NCBI RefSeq assembly: GCF_000733945.1
Contig: NZ_JPOL01000002.1
Span: forward strand, 1,241,001-1,305,000
Length of the DNA: 64,000 bases
DNA from: Flavimarina sp. Hel_I_48
GTDB lineage: Bacteria > Bacteroidota > Bacteroidia > Flavobacteriales > Flavobacteriaceae
Reading direction: 5' to 3'
The notes under the pieces are model-generated. The model did no database searches. It was not told the DNA's origin and was given only the letters and a program-made list of their open reading frames with translations. Positions 18,452 through 27,486 of this stretch are shown here, piece by piece (position 1 is the stretch's first letter; the number at the start of each line of letters is the position of its first letter). A program made the position numbers and the translations under genes.

Positions 18452-19729
18452 ATGAATGCACCATTAGCAGAACGCTTACGGCCCAAGACGCTAGAAGATT
18501 ATTTAAGCCAGGAGCACCTTGTGGGCCGCGAAGGCGCCCTCACTAGCTCTATAAAGAAAGGGATCTTGCCATCTATCATTTTATGGGGACCTCCGGGAGT
18601 GGGCAAAACAACGCTCGCCACTATCATAGCCGAAGAATCAAAGCGACCCTTTTACACGCTCAGCGCGATAAGTAGTGGCGTAAAAGATGTTCGGGAAGTG
18701 ATCGATAAGGCGAAAAATTCTGGCGGATTGTTCACGCAGAAAAACCCGTTGCTGTTTATTGATGAGATTCATCGTTTTAGCAAATCACAGCAGGATTCTT
18801 TGCTGGGAGCAGTAGAAAAAGGATGGGTAACACTCATAGGCGCCACCACCGAAAATCCCAGTTTTGAGGTAATCCCCGCTTTGCTTTCACGCTGTCAGGT
18901 ATATGTACTGAAACCATTTTCTGTAGAAGATCTTAAAAACCTCTTGAACCGGGCCATAGAGCAGGATTCCATTCTCTCAAAAAAACAAATTGAACTTAAG
19001 GAAACTCAGGCACTCTTAAGGTTGAGTGGTGGAGATGCCAGGAAACTGCTCAATATTTTTGAACTTATCATTACCAGCGAAACTTCAGAAAAGGTTGTGG
19101 TTACCAATAAAATGGTACTTAACAAAGTACAACAAAACACTGTTCTTTATGACAAGACCGGTGAACAACACTATGACATCATTTCGGCATTTATAAAATC
19201 GATACGTGGGAGTGACCCCAATGCGGCAGTGTATTACCTCGCCCGTATGATAGAAGGTGGTGAAGATGTAAAATTCATAGCCCGCCGACTCATTATTTTA
19301 GCTTCGGAAGATATAGGAAATGCCAATCCCACGGCACTTGTAATAGCAAATAACAGTTTTGCGGCCGTAACGACCATAGGTTACCCGGAAGCACGCATTA
19401 TTTTGAGCCAGTGTGTAACATATCTGGCTACCTCTGCAAAAAGCAACGCTGCCTATATGGCAATAAATAAGGCGCAACAACTCGTGAAGCAGACCGGTGA
19501 TTTACCTATTCCCATTGCCTTGAGAAATGCACCCACTAAACTCATGAAAGATCTGGGTTATGGTGAAGAATACAAATATTCCCACGATGGCCAGGGCAAT
19601 TTTGTAAATCAGGAATTTATGCCCGAAGAAATCAAGGGAACCACTTTTTATGATCCCAGCGACAACCCAAGAGAAGAAGGAATCAGAAAATTCTTAAAAT
19701 CCCGATGGAAGGATAAATACGGCTATTGA
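18452..19729 (+). CDS. rarA: Replication-associated recombination protein A (RarA/MgsA), AAA+ ATPase
   Basis: 425 residues, standard length. It begins with the clamp-loader-like segment [20 protein letters not shown]. Walker A GPPGVGKT (46-53), Walker [11 protein letters not shown], sensor 1 [11 protein letters not shown], the arginine-finger region LLSRCQVY and sensor 2 [10 protein letters not shown] follow in order. The C-terminal tetramerisation domain contains [13 protein letters not shown] and [10 protein letters not shown]. RarA acts at stalled replication forks with SSB and the recombination machinery. It has its own promoter box. Its last 7 bases overlap the end of the convergent gene on the other strand. 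Confidence 0.96.
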   Translation: MNAPLAERLRPKTLEDYLSQEHLVGREGALTSSIKKGILPSIILWGPPGVGKTTLATIIAEESKRPFYTLSAISSGVKDVREVIDKAKNSGGLFTQKNPLLFIDEIHRFSKSQQDSLLGAVEKGWVTLIGATTENPSFEVIPALLSRCQVYVLKPFSVEDLKNLLNRAIEQDSILSKKQIELKETQALLRLSGGDARKLLNIFELIITSETSEKVVVTNKMVLNKVQQNTVLYDKTGEQHYDIISAFIKSIRGSDPNAAVYYLARMIEGGEDVKFIARRLIILASEDIGNANPTALVIANNSFAAVTTIGYPEARIILSQCVTYLATSAKSNAAYMAINKAQQLVKQTGDLPIPIALRNAPTKLMKDLGYGEEYKYSHDGQGNFVNQEFMPEEIKGTTFYDPSDNPREEGIRKFLKSRWKDKYGY

Positions 19730-20652
19730 TCTGCCGCCTTAAACTCCATTTTTATTAGGCCATCTACTCCTTTTATTTCCCGCTCAACGGTAAAAATATC
19801 GTCGTTCAAACTCCCTATGCCCACAAATTCTGTGGTAGTGACCAGATAAGACCCTGCGGAAGTTTTACGCGCCTCCCCTATTTTTGATTCGCCTTCGTAA
19901 AAGTCAAAACCGGCAGCTGTTCGTTTTAAAATATAACTTCCATCCATACTTTTATAAATCTCCCTTATTACGGTATTTTTTGGCTTATTTTCCGAAGATT
20001 TTGTTGCGTTTTGGGTGGTTTTTGGATTTTGAACCTGCGTAATTTTGGCTTTGTTCTCTGTTGCTTGTGAAGTAGATACTTTGGGATTTTTTGAAGTCTG
20101 AGGTACTGCACTAACTACCACAGTCTTTTCCGTAGTATTTATTCCATTTTTGGCAGCATTATTTGTTTCGGTATCTCCTTTTGCCAGCACATTGCTTTGC
20201 CTTGTATCTTTCATGGGAAGCACTTCGTCAGAATAAACATAACCCAATTCTTCAAGACCTGTCATTGCTTCACGCATGACTTCATTATAAGCGCCCTCGT
20301 ACTGTTTGATCTTGCTCTTTCCCTCAGGTGATGTATAAACAACTTCGCCCCTACAGTTGGCCAGGGTATAGGTTAGGTTCGTTCCTAAAAAACCACCTGC
20401 TTCAGCCTCCATATTAAGGGTATTACAACCATTTGCATTGGCATCAAGCGGTAAGGTTTCACCCACTAAATAAGCATCAAAACCATATTTCTTGAATAAA
20501 AACTTAGTGAGCTGATTCACTTTATACTGGTTGGGCTCTTTTTGAAAACTGAATTGCTGCGGTACAATTACGTACTTATAAGCATTTAAATCCTGCGCCT
20601 TTGCCTGTAAAGTCAGAAATAACGCTCCACAAAATATAATTATGTTCTTCAT
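19723..20652 (-). CDS. Unknown secreted protein, end of a three-gene envelope block
   Basis: 309 residues with a clear signal peptide (MKNIIIFCGALFLTLQAKAQ). Residues about 21-150 form one region with several conserved-looking Gly, Tyr and Cys positions. About 165-235 is a low-complexity linker rich in Thr, Lys, Asn and Ser. About 235-309 is a small beta-rich domain. The gene follows the DUF5723 gene with a 3-base gap and shares 7 bases with rarA, which runs towards it. I do not recognise the family. A periplasmic or outer-membrane-associated role is inferred from the signal peptide and neighbours. Confidence 0.8.
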   Translation of the reverse strand: MKNIIIFCGALFLTLQAKAQDLNAYKYVIVPQQFSFQKEPNQYKVNQLTKFLFKKYGFDAYLVGETLPLDANANGCNTLNMEAEAGGFLGTNLTYTLANCRGEVVYTSPEGKSKIKQYEGAYNEVMREAMTGLEELGYVYSDEVLPMKDTRQSNVLAKGDTETNNAAKNGINTTEKTVVVSAVPQTSKNPKVSTSQATENKAKITQVQNPKTTQNATKSSENKPKNTVIREIYKSMDGSYILKRTAAGFDFYEGESKIGEARKTSAGSYLVTTTEFVGIGSLNDDIFTVEREIKGVDGLIKMEFKAADQ

Positions 20653-20655
20653 GTT

Positions 20656-22080
20656 TTATTTTTTAGAATTAAATACAAACTGCATCCCAAATTGAAAGGC
20701 AATAGTATTACTTTTTGCAAGGTTTTCATAACCCAGCATATTATCTGCTGAGATATAAAGGTTAAATTTCGCTATTTGTGCAGAAACTAAAAAACCCAAA
20801 TTAGTTGCCGTATAAGGATCTACCGTATAGGTAACTTTAGTATGTAAGAAGTTTAGCAATCTAGCATCAAAATACCCGGTGAGCGATGCCTGTGGCAATC
20901 GCGGTCTGTTTATGGCAAAAAGGGTGAGCCCTGTACGAAACCTGTAACTATTGTCACTGGGACGCAAACAGGTAAACCCTGTTGACTCTCCAAAACGGTA
21001 CTCCAGAGAGGAGTAAAATTTTAAAGGCCTCATGGTAGTATAGGTTATATCTGTCTCGTTACCATAAGATACATTAGCCTTAAAATCATTTACCAACTGA
21101 TCGTAATAAGGGGGTTCGTCATTTGGTTCGGTTACGGTGGGGTAAATAAAGCCAATACCGTCAAACTCATAATTACCATTGGCGTAGATCTCCCGTGTCT
21201 TATTACTATGAAATATAAAGCCCAGATCTACAAGACTAGCCGTTAATTGCCACTGTCGATCTAGTTTATAACTAAAGCCTACATCAACACCCAGGCCATA
21301 ATTCCCACCAAAAAGTGAACTGGAAATCACATCACTGGTTTCAAGGTCCCTGAAGTCTTCAACACCAGACATTTTAAAACTCGCATCCAATCCCCTCAAA
21401 TTATGGCGAAAAATATTGTTTCCATCAGGGGTACGTGTCGTTGAAAAAAGACCTTTATTACCAGTGCTAGTAGCGTTGAACATACTAGAATATATTTTTG
21501 CCCTACCTCCTATACTCAGGTTTTTTGACACCCTTTTATTGATGCCGAAATGCAATACGGAAACTACTTCGCCGCGCGCAGAGAGGTCCCCAAGATCAAA
21601 AGATTTCCCCAGGTTACCTGAATTGCCCTCATAAGCCAAAATTGCCGGGTCTTTGGGAAAATAAGCTATCACATTGGTCTCCTGGTACCAGCCGGCAGAA
21701 AGATAATTGCCTTTCCGGTTGCGCCATCCAGCACTTAGGATTTCAAGGTGTTGATCCACGCTAAAATAATCATTTCTGGAAACCGAGGATATGGCCTGCT
21801 CTATCCGATCGTTGATCGTTGTGGAAGGATCATTTCTAAAAATATCGTTTACAGTGATTTCCGTACTACCGAAACCTGCATGAATCCCCGATAAAAGGGG
21901 AATACCAAAATGGTAGTCATACTCAACTTCTACGCCCGGGTTCATCAATAACGATTGTGGCAAATAATCTGCATTATAAAGCTGAATATTCTGACCCCAA
22001 CAGGTAAAACCGGTAAAAAGGCCCCAAAAACAGCAAAAAAGTCTAGTTAAATTCAAAATACAGGCGTGCTTTTGATTCAA
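20656..22080 (-). CDS. DUF5723 family outer-membrane protein
   Basis: 474 residues. A signal peptide (about 1-29, ending CWGQN) leads into a start typical of DUF5723 proteins (LPQSLLMNPGVEVEYDYHFGIP). The rest is strands with Gly and aromatic residues (GINKRVSKNLSIGGRAKIY, DVGFSYKLDRQWQLTASLVDLGF), as in PorV/FadL-like beta-barrels, and ends in a barrel-like strand (AFQFGMQFVFN). Its start overlaps the upstream lipoprotein gene by 38 bases, suggesting coupled translation. Function is unknown; an outer-membrane location is inferred. Confidence 0.82.
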   Translation of the reverse strand: MNQKHACILNLTRLFCCFWGLFTGFTCWGQNIQLYNADYLPQSLLMNPGVEVEYDYHFGIPLLSGIHAGFGSTEITVNDIFRNDPSTTINDRIEQAISSVSRNDYFSVDQHLEILSAGWRNRKGNYLSAGWYQETNVIAYFPKDPAILAYEGNSGNLGKSFDLGDLSARGEVVSVLHFGINKRVSKNLSIGGRAKIYSSMFNATSTGNKGLFSTTRTPDGNNIFRHNLRGLDASFKMSGVEDFRDLETSDVISSSLFGGNYGLGVDVGFSYKLDRQWQLTASLVDLGFIFHSNKTREIYANGNYEFDGIGFIYPTVTEPNDEPPYYDQLVNDFKANVSYGNETDITYTTMRPLKFYSSLEYRFGESTGFTCLRPSDNSYRFRTGLTLFAINRPRLPQASLTGYFDARLLNFLHTKVTYTVDPYTATNLGFLVSAQIAKFNLYISADNMLGYENLAKSNTIAFQFGMQFVFNSKK

Positions 22081-22597
22081 AATTCAGTTCTCCCTTAATG
22101 GGAGACTCGCTTAATATTATTGATGAGCCTACCTGTAAGCGTAACGCATCTTTAAATAGTTCTAGGTCTTCACCTTGAATGACTTCCACATGTGTAGCAT
22201 TAACTGGAACGCCATCAGCATCTGCGGAAGGAACAAAAAAGGTGAACTCATACGTGGGATCCCCATTTTCATTCAAAAAAGTTATTACGGTATTAAATGA
22301 TTGTCTAAAGGAATTTTCTGTATTGAACGTGAAGTCTATTCGGGTCAGGTCATTTTGTACAAAACCATCGCGCAAAAATTTTAGGTCTGTAGTCTGGCTA
22401 ACAAAACTTACCTCAACTTCTCCATTACTGTTCAGGAAATTATCCTGGGTAAGTTTAAGATATACAAGATCAGCTTCAAGTTCTGGAGTGACAGCAATGG
22501 CATCTGCCTGATCAAAATCCTGATCTTTTACGCAGCTGGTGGCAGATACCACCAGGCCGGCAAGCACAAGGATTTTAGTAATTTTATAAAATAGCAT
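22043..22597 (-). CDS. Unknown lipoprotein encoded with a DUF5723 protein
   Basis: 184 residues with a lipobox at VSATSC (Cys about 22), then an acidic, beta-rich mature part without a motif I recognise. Its C-terminus (ARLYFEFN) looks like a closing strand. It is the first gene of a minus-strand trio with the DUF5723 protein and the unknown secreted protein. A TAACTTTA sequence lies just before the ATG and resembles the -7 box with one mismatch. The gene probably supplies a lipid-anchored partner of the barrel; this is inference. Confidence 0.8.
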   Translation of the reverse strand: MLFYKITKILVLAGLVVSATSCVKDQDFDQADAIAVTPELEADLVYLKLTQDNFLNSNGEVEVSFVSQTTDLKFLRDGFVQNDLTRIDFTFNTENSFRQSFNTVITFLNENGDPTYEFTFFVPSADADGVPVNATHVEVIQGEDLELFKDALRLQVGSSIILSESPIKGELNFESKARLYFEFN

Positions 22598-22647
22598 ATA
22601 AAGTTAGGGTTGGATTAAAGAAAAACGTAAAAAACAGGCTCATATTG

Positions 22648-23340
22648 TCAGATATGTTCCAGTATTTCCAGAAGTCGCATCACGACCCTATCACCCTCCT
22701 GAGCCTCTGCTAAGTGGTAATTAAAAAGGATGGTTTCTATGCCAAGCGCACGGGCTCCCAGAATATCTGCCTCGTAGGTATCCCCTATCATAAGGCTGTT
22801 CTCTATAGAGGCACCCGCCTGAGCTAGTGCAAAATTAAAAATTCGAGGGTCTGGTTTTTTAACACCCACAGATTCACTCGTGGTAATGGTTTGAAAAAAG
22901 CAATCTATTTTAGACCTCTTTAGCTTTAGGTGCTGTACTTCTTCAAAACCATTGGTAATAATGTGCAAATTATAATTTTTTGAAAGTTCTGAAAGCAGAT
23001 CGTATGTTCCCTCAAAAAGATGGTTATTATCTGGCAAGTGCGTGATATAGTCTTCAGATAATTTGTCGATCATATGCTTGTCAATCCCAAAACCCAAACT
23101 TGAAAAGCTATTGCTCAGCCTGCCGTAGCGTAATTTTTCCTTTGTGATTTTTGACTCTCGGTAATATTTCCAATACCTGAAATTTATCGGTTTGTACACT
23201 TCAAGAAATTCATGGAGTGGTACCGCAATATTGTTTTTTTCAAATATATGTTTAAAGGCAAGTTCAGAGTTTTTGTCAAAATCCCACAACGTATGGTCCA
23301 GATCAAAAAAAATATGCTTGATATTAGTCAATTTACTCAT
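22648..23340 (-). CDS. HAD-superfamily phosphatase, YjjG-like (noncanonical nucleotide/house-cleaning type)
   Basis: 230 residues from the ATG at 23340; the open frame continues upstream but into the preceding gene. HAD motifs are complete: FFDLDHTLWDFD (nucleophile Asp13, acid Asp15), ITNGF (motif II), VGVKKPDPRIF (motif III Lys) and MIGDTYEADI (motif IV). The long helical cap and the LWDFD element after motif I match the YjjG/TIGR02254 group, which hydrolyses dUMP-like and noncanonical nucleotide monophosphates. Its ATG overlaps the stop of the upstream deacetylase-like gene by 8 bases, so the two are translationally coupled. Confidence 0.88.
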   Translation of the reverse strand: MSKLTNIKHIFFDLDHTLWDFDKNSELAFKHIFEKNNIAVPLHEFLEVYKPINFRYWKYYRESKITKEKLRYGRLSNSFSSLGFGIDKHMIDKLSEDYITHLPDNNHLFEGTYDLLSELSKNYNLHIITNGFEEVQHLKLKRSKIDCFFQTITTSESVGVKKPDPRIFNFALAQAGASIENSLMIGDTYEADILGARALGIETILFNYHLAEAQEGDRVVMRLLEILEHI

Positions 23341-24637
23341 GCACAAGTTCTTTAAAGAAATTCTTCCACTGTCCTTCATCCTGGCCATTCCCCGTAAAAG
23401 ACTTATTTTTAAAACTGAACACAAAAGTACCGTTGACCTGTTTTGTATATTCCTGCATCCTAAAGAATGTATCCAGCGACGCGTTGAGTTCTTTCTCCTG
23501 TAAATTATGTTGTTCAAAAACGCCCGATTGTGCGCAAATAGGATGTATCAATAAAGGCGTGGGACTTTCATAATCCAGATCATAATAGAGAAAAGGAGTA
23601 CAGGTTCCCGCTCTAAAACCTAACAGGTCAGGATATCCCATAGAATAGTCATTCTCCACTTCCTGTTGTATCATTTCTCGGTAATTATCAATGAGCATTC
23701 CCATATGACTCGTGCAGCGCACGGCCTTTAAAGGCTTATTGGTTATACCTTCAATACGTTTTTTCTCTTTTTTCATTTGCTCCCCTTTATCTAACGCTTC
23801 CCGCGAGAAAAGCACGCCTATGGGAGCGTAATCCCCCATCATTTTAATAAGTTCCCTAAACCCCCTCTTATTATAACGTACATTACGCGTAAAGGTGGAA
23901 TAGTCCCCTACCTGAAAAAAATAAACAAAACTATGCTGTGCATTTTTCTGAACATTGATAAGCCAACTAAAAGTATCGTAAGGATCTTTTCGAAGGCCAA
24001 GATTGACCTGTATACGCAGCAATAAATTTTTAAACCTAAACCGAAAAATATCCCGAAAGACACCGCCCAACTCCCGCATGATCCCTATTTGGTAAAGTTC
24101 ATACGCCTGTTCTATATCTATTATAGGCTCAATGGCAAAGCTGCGTTCTTTCCATTTAAAATCGGGAAAGCGCTCTTCCAGCAGGTCCCGAAATTTAAAG
24201 GCCCAGATATCTACCACCGGCTGATCCAGAAAGTCATTCTGATAACCAAGACTTTCAGTGGCCGGGAAACGGCCTTCAACATCTTTTACATGCGGTAAAA
24301 ATTCTTCATATCTGCTCAGAAGTACAAAAGCGGCCCCAAAAATATCAAAAGGCAATTCCCCGCTGCTACCAGTCGCAAAAAAACACATGGTATCATCCCA
24401 AGGCTTCACTTTAATTTCCATATCCGTGATTCCCTGTTCAAAAAGTACTTCCCTGCTTTTTATATGAAGTTCATTCCCCAGCGCTTTATTTGCGTAGGAA
24501 AGTTTTAGGCTATCATGTACTATAAATTCATCAACAGCCGTGGTAAATTTTACTGGCACCTGAAGGATACGCGTACAGATATGTTTAAAAACATAAGTAA
24601 GCCTGGGCGTTATTTTAGTGGTATATACTAAAAGCAT
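23333..24637 (-). CDS. DUF7033/polysaccharide-deacetylase-like protein with altered active site
   Basis: 434 residues resembling the Bacteroidetes proteins that join an N-terminal DUF7033-like domain (about 1-140, with GELPFDIFGAAFVLLSRYEE) to a NodB-like deacetylase domain. Shared landmarks are PVVDIWAF, RKDPYDTFSWL, VENDYSMGYPDLLGFRAGTC and PFLYYDLDYESPTPLL. In the relatives I recall, the metal and catalytic motifs read IDID, HPSY and RQHYL; here the matching places read IDIE, GVLFS and RCTSHMG, so catalysis may be lost or changed. It lies between radC (37 bases upstream) and the HAD phosphatase gene it overlaps. Confidence 0.8.
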   Translation of the reverse strand: MLLVYTTKITPRLTYVFKHICTRILQVPVKFTTAVDEFIVHDSLKLSYANKALGNELHIKSREVLFEQGITDMEIKVKPWDDTMCFFATGSSGELPFDIFGAAFVLLSRYEEFLPHVKDVEGRFPATESLGYQNDFLDQPVVDIWAFKFRDLLEERFPDFKWKERSFAIEPIIDIEQAYELYQIGIMRELGGVFRDIFRFRFKNLLLRIQVNLGLRKDPYDTFSWLINVQKNAQHSFVYFFQVGDYSTFTRNVRYNKRGFRELIKMMGDYAPIGVLFSREALDKGEQMKKEKKRIEGITNKPLKAVRCTSHMGMLIDNYREMIQQEVENDYSMGYPDLLGFRAGTCTPFLYYDLDYESPTPLLIHPICAQSGVFEQHNLQEKELNASLDTFFRMQEYTKQVNGTFVFSFKNKSFTGNGQDEGQWKNFFKELVHE

Positions 24638-24674
24638 GGTATGCGCGGGTTAATATTGCAGCGGTAAAACTACA

Positions 24675-25373
24675 TTAAAGAAGACCTTCATCTGCAAAGC
24701 TAAAATAAGCCTTTTCAGTAACAATGAGATGATCGAGAACTTTTATGTCCAAGGCCGCAGAGGCCGTGGTCAACTTCGCCGTTAGGTTCTTGTCTGCCTG
24801 GCTTGGCTTCAGGGTACCAGAGGGATGGTTGTGCGCTAGAATCAAAGCCACCGCACCCACTTCTAGTGCACGGCGCAACATCAAGCGCACATCTACGAGT
24901 GTTCCTGTGATCCCGCCCTTGCTAAGCTGGTTCATCTGTATGACCTTATGGTTGTTGTTGAGGTAAATGATCCAGAATTCTTCGTGGGGAAGTTCACCCA
25001 GTACCGGTTGTAGAATTTCAAAGGCAGAAGTGCTTCCACTTACTTTTTTAAGTTCCAAGGCATCTTCGGCGCGACGTCTTCGGCCCAGTTCAAGACCTGC
25101 ACAAATGCTTATTGCCTTGGCCTCCCCTATACCTTTAAATTTCATAAGCTGCGCAATGGATGTTTTCCCTAATTCGTTCAAATTGTTATCTACCGAAGCT
25201 AAGATCCTTTTGCTCAGAGCGACCGCGCTTTCTTCACGGTTACCGGAACCAATTAAAATCGCGAGCAGTTCTGCGTTGCTTAAATGCGCCTTACCTTTCT
25301 GCAGCAACTTCTCCCGTGGCCGGTCATCTTCAGACCAATTTTTAATCGAAAATTTTTCGGGAGGTTGCTTCAT
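24675..25373 (-). CDS. radC: RadC family JAB/MPN-domain protein
   Basis: 232 residues from the ATG at 25373. An N-terminal helix-hairpin-helix region (LSNAELLAILIGSG, and MKFKGIGEAKAISI, about 35-100) precedes the MPN domain with the JAMM metal motif AHNHPSGTLKPSQAD (about 180-195) and an upstream Glu. This is the RadC/UPF0758 family, once linked to DNA repair; its true biochemical role is unsettled. The longer open frame before 25373 lacks family sequence, and the -7 box at 25382-25389 lies inside it, which supports the shorter start. Confidence 0.92.
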   Translation of the reverse strand: MKQPPEKFSIKNWSEDDRPREKLLQKGKAHLSNAELLAILIGSGNREESAVALSKRILASVDNNLNELGKTSIAQLMKFKGIGEAKAISICAGLELGRRRRAEDALELKKVSGSTSAFEILQPVLGELPHEEFWIIYLNNNHKVIQMNQLSKGGITGTLVDVRLMLRRALEVGAVALILAHNHPSGTLKPSQADKNLTAKLTTASAALDIKVLDHLIVTEKAYFSFADEGLL

Positions 25374-25381
25374 AGTTTGGC

Positions 25382-25389
25382 CAAATATA
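25382..25389 (-). promoter_or_regulatory. -7 box of radC
   Basis: On the minus strand this reads TATATTTG, matching TAnnTTTG, and ends 8 bases before the radC ATG at 25373. The transcript leader would be only a few bases. Confidence 0.5.
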
Positions 25390-25536
25390 ACAACTTGTTT
25401 TGTAATGCTTTGCCGAACAAGATAAGCTGCATAGAAATTCGTCAAAAACAGATATTTACCATTAAAAATGACTTATTTCTACTGATTTTTAGCTGAAAAA
25501 CGACATAATTTCTCCAATTAAATAACAAGAAATACG

Positions 25537-25980
25537 ATGGAAAATCTTTTAGAGGATAAAATTTATGATCAGATCAAAAACAGGTTGACCCTTCTTAATA
25601 TAGACAGCAAACCGCAATGGGGCAAAATGACCGTCGCGCAAACGCTGCACCATTGTCAAAAACCTCTGGAAATCGCTCTGGGAAAAAAGGACTATGGGCT
25701 TAAAAGCAACTTAGTGGCAAAATGGTTTTTCAAGAAAATGATGTACAATGATAAATCCTGGCCCAGGGGAATGACGACTCCTAAAACTTTTAAAGTTGAG
25801 CAAGAGAAGGGTTTTTCAGAAGAAAAAAACGCTATTTTAAAACTGCTTAAGGAATTTCATAATAAGAAAAGTCGGGAAAAATGGCCAAAGCACCCCGTTT
25901 TTGGTCAGTTTACTCCAGAACAAGTAGGCAAGATGCAGTATAAACACCTGGATCACCATTTTAGGCAATTTGGGGTTTAA
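25537..25980 (+). CDS. DUF1569 (DinB-like four-helix) protein
   Basis: 147 residues, all helical. It shows the DUF1569 pattern: WGKMTVAQTLHHCQKPLEIALG (N-terminal His pair), FKKMMYNDKSWPRGM in the middle, and the closing HPVFGQFTPEQVGKMQYKHLDHHFRQFGV split around the conserved His residues. The three spaced His clusters resemble the metal site of DinB/YfiT-like proteins, whose members include thiol-dependent transferases. No reaction can be assigned. It stands alone on the plus strand between two minus-strand blocks. Confidence 0.85.
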   Translation: MENLLEDKIYDQIKNRLTLLNIDSKPQWGKMTVAQTLHHCQKPLEIALGKKDYGLKSNLVAKWFFKKMMYNDKSWPRGMTTPKTFKVEQEKGFSEEKNAILKLLKEFHNKKSREKWPKHPVFGQFTPEQVGKMQYKHLDHHFRQFGV

Positions 25981-26029
25981 CTATATGATTCAATACGCTG
26001 CAAATCCGCTTTTTTAATCTTTGTAAAAC

Positions 26030-27382
26030 TTATAGGATTCCCTGAACTTTATCAAAATCAAGCCCTCCATAGTTGCCACTGCTCATCAATAAAAGTGTGG
26101 AATTATTTAATTTCTTTCCGAAAAGGTACTCTTTAAACGCCTCTGGATCTGTATAAATAATTAGATCTTCCCGTTCAAAAGCTTTTGCAATTTGCTCTTT
26201 GTTGATACTTTTCAGCTTTTTGATTTCTACGGCATCTGGCGAATAGAAAACAACAGCTTCCTCAGCGGCGTCGAGGGCGCCCTTATACTGTTTTAAAAAT
26301 TCCGCATTAAGGCTGCTGTAGGTATGCAGTTCTAAACACGCGATCAGTTTTCGATCAGGGAATTGTTCTTTTACCGCCTCTGTGGTCGCTTTTACCTTGC
26401 TTGGGGAATGGGCAAAATCCTTAAAAGCAACATTTTTAGCCGTTTCCCCTATTTTTTCCAATCGTTTTGACGCTCCTTCAAAACTGCTTATCGCTTCATA
26501 AAAATCTTCCTCGTCAATACCCATATGCTGGCAGATCCATTTTGCCCCGGCCAGGTTATTGAGATTATGAGCCCCAAAAACAGCGATGGGCATAGGCCCT
26601 TCTGGAGTTTCTAAAAGGGTTTTGCCAGATTCTATAGTATATTCCGGAGTGTGGTAAGGGTGTTTTCTGGTGGGTGCCTGAGCGGCTTCGGCTATTCTCT
26701 TGACCTCTGGATCTTCTTCGTTGTAAACCAGGATTCCACCGTGCGCAATAGATTCTGCAAAAATTTCAAATTGCTCTACATAGTTTTCATAGGTAGGGAA
26801 AACATTGATATGATCCCAGGCGATACCGCTTAAAAGGGCAATATTAGGTTTGTAAAGATGAAATTTCGGCCTACGATCTATGGGCGAGGACAAGTATTCG
26901 TCACCTTCCAGCAGGATAAAATCGTTTTCTTCCGTAAGATGTACCATATTATCAAATCCCTGCAACTGGGCACCAATAAGAAAATCCACCGCGCGATCAT
27001 GATAATGCAATACGTGCAATATCATGGAGGTGATCGTGGTCTTACCATGGGAACCTCCTATGACCACCCGTGTTTTATTTTTGGACTGCTCGTAGATAAA
27101 TTCTGGGTAGGAATAAATTTTTACCCCAAGATTTTGCGCATGTATCAGTTCTGGATTATCTGCCTTAGCGTGCATGCCCAGAATCACCGCGTCCAGACCT
27201 TTGTCTATCTTCGCTGAAAACCAACCCATTTCTTCGGGTAGGAGTCCGCTTTTAGCAAGTCTTGATTTTGACGGTTCAAAAATAGCGTCGTCACTACCCG
27301 TAACCTCATCACCCTTATCATGAAGGGCTAGGGCCAGATTGTGCATTGCACTGCCACCTATAGCTATAAAATGTATGCGCAT
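26030..27382 (-). CDS. mpl: UDP-N-acetylmuramate:L-alanyl-gamma-D-glutamyl-meso-diaminopimelate ligase (Mpl), Mur ligase family
   Basis: 450 residues, the family's length. The N-terminal domain begins RIHFIAIGGSAMHNLAL, as in MurC/Mpl, with GSD in place. The P-loop VIGGSHGKTTITSM (about 108-121) binds ATP, and the central domain carries LLEGDEYLSS and LSGIAWDHINVFP. The C-terminal domain holds DFAHSPSKVKATTEA. Mpl reattaches recycled murein tripeptide to UDP-MurNAc in the cytoplasm. MurC is the main alternative, but DEYLSSPIDRRPKF and the shorter length fit Mpl. It stands between DUF1569 (convergent) and a TPR gene. Confidence 0.9.
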   Translation of the reverse strand: MRIHFIAIGGSAMHNLALALHDKGDEVTGSDDAIFEPSKSRLAKSGLLPEEMGWFSAKIDKGLDAVILGMHAKADNPELIHAQNLGVKIYSYPEFIYEQSKNKTRVVIGGSHGKTTITSMILHVLHYHDRAVDFLIGAQLQGFDNMVHLTEENDFILLEGDEYLSSPIDRRPKFHLYKPNIALLSGIAWDHINVFPTYENYVEQFEIFAESIAHGGILVYNEEDPEVKRIAEAAQAPTRKHPYHTPEYTIESGKTLLETPEGPMPIAVFGAHNLNNLAGAKWICQHMGIDEEDFYEAISSFEGASKRLEKIGETAKNVAFKDFAHSPSKVKATTEAVKEQFPDRKLIACLELHTYSSLNAEFLKQYKGALDAAEEAVVFYSPDAVEIKKLKSINKEQIAKAFEREDLIIYTDPEAFKEYLFGKKLNNSTLLLMSSGNYGGLDFDKVQGIL

Positions 27383-27486
27383 GGGATATTTTTGGAAGGT
27401 TTACTTATCAGGAAAAAGATATCACGACAAGATTCTTGCGGCGTCTATCTTTTGGTAAAATTCAGAAAAAAGAATGGATTTGTACC

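Noticed and set aside
23338..23517. N-terminal extension of the HAD phosphatase to 23517
   Set aside because: It overlaps the coding end of the upstream gene and has no conserved sequence; the ATG at 23340 sits just before the HAD motif.
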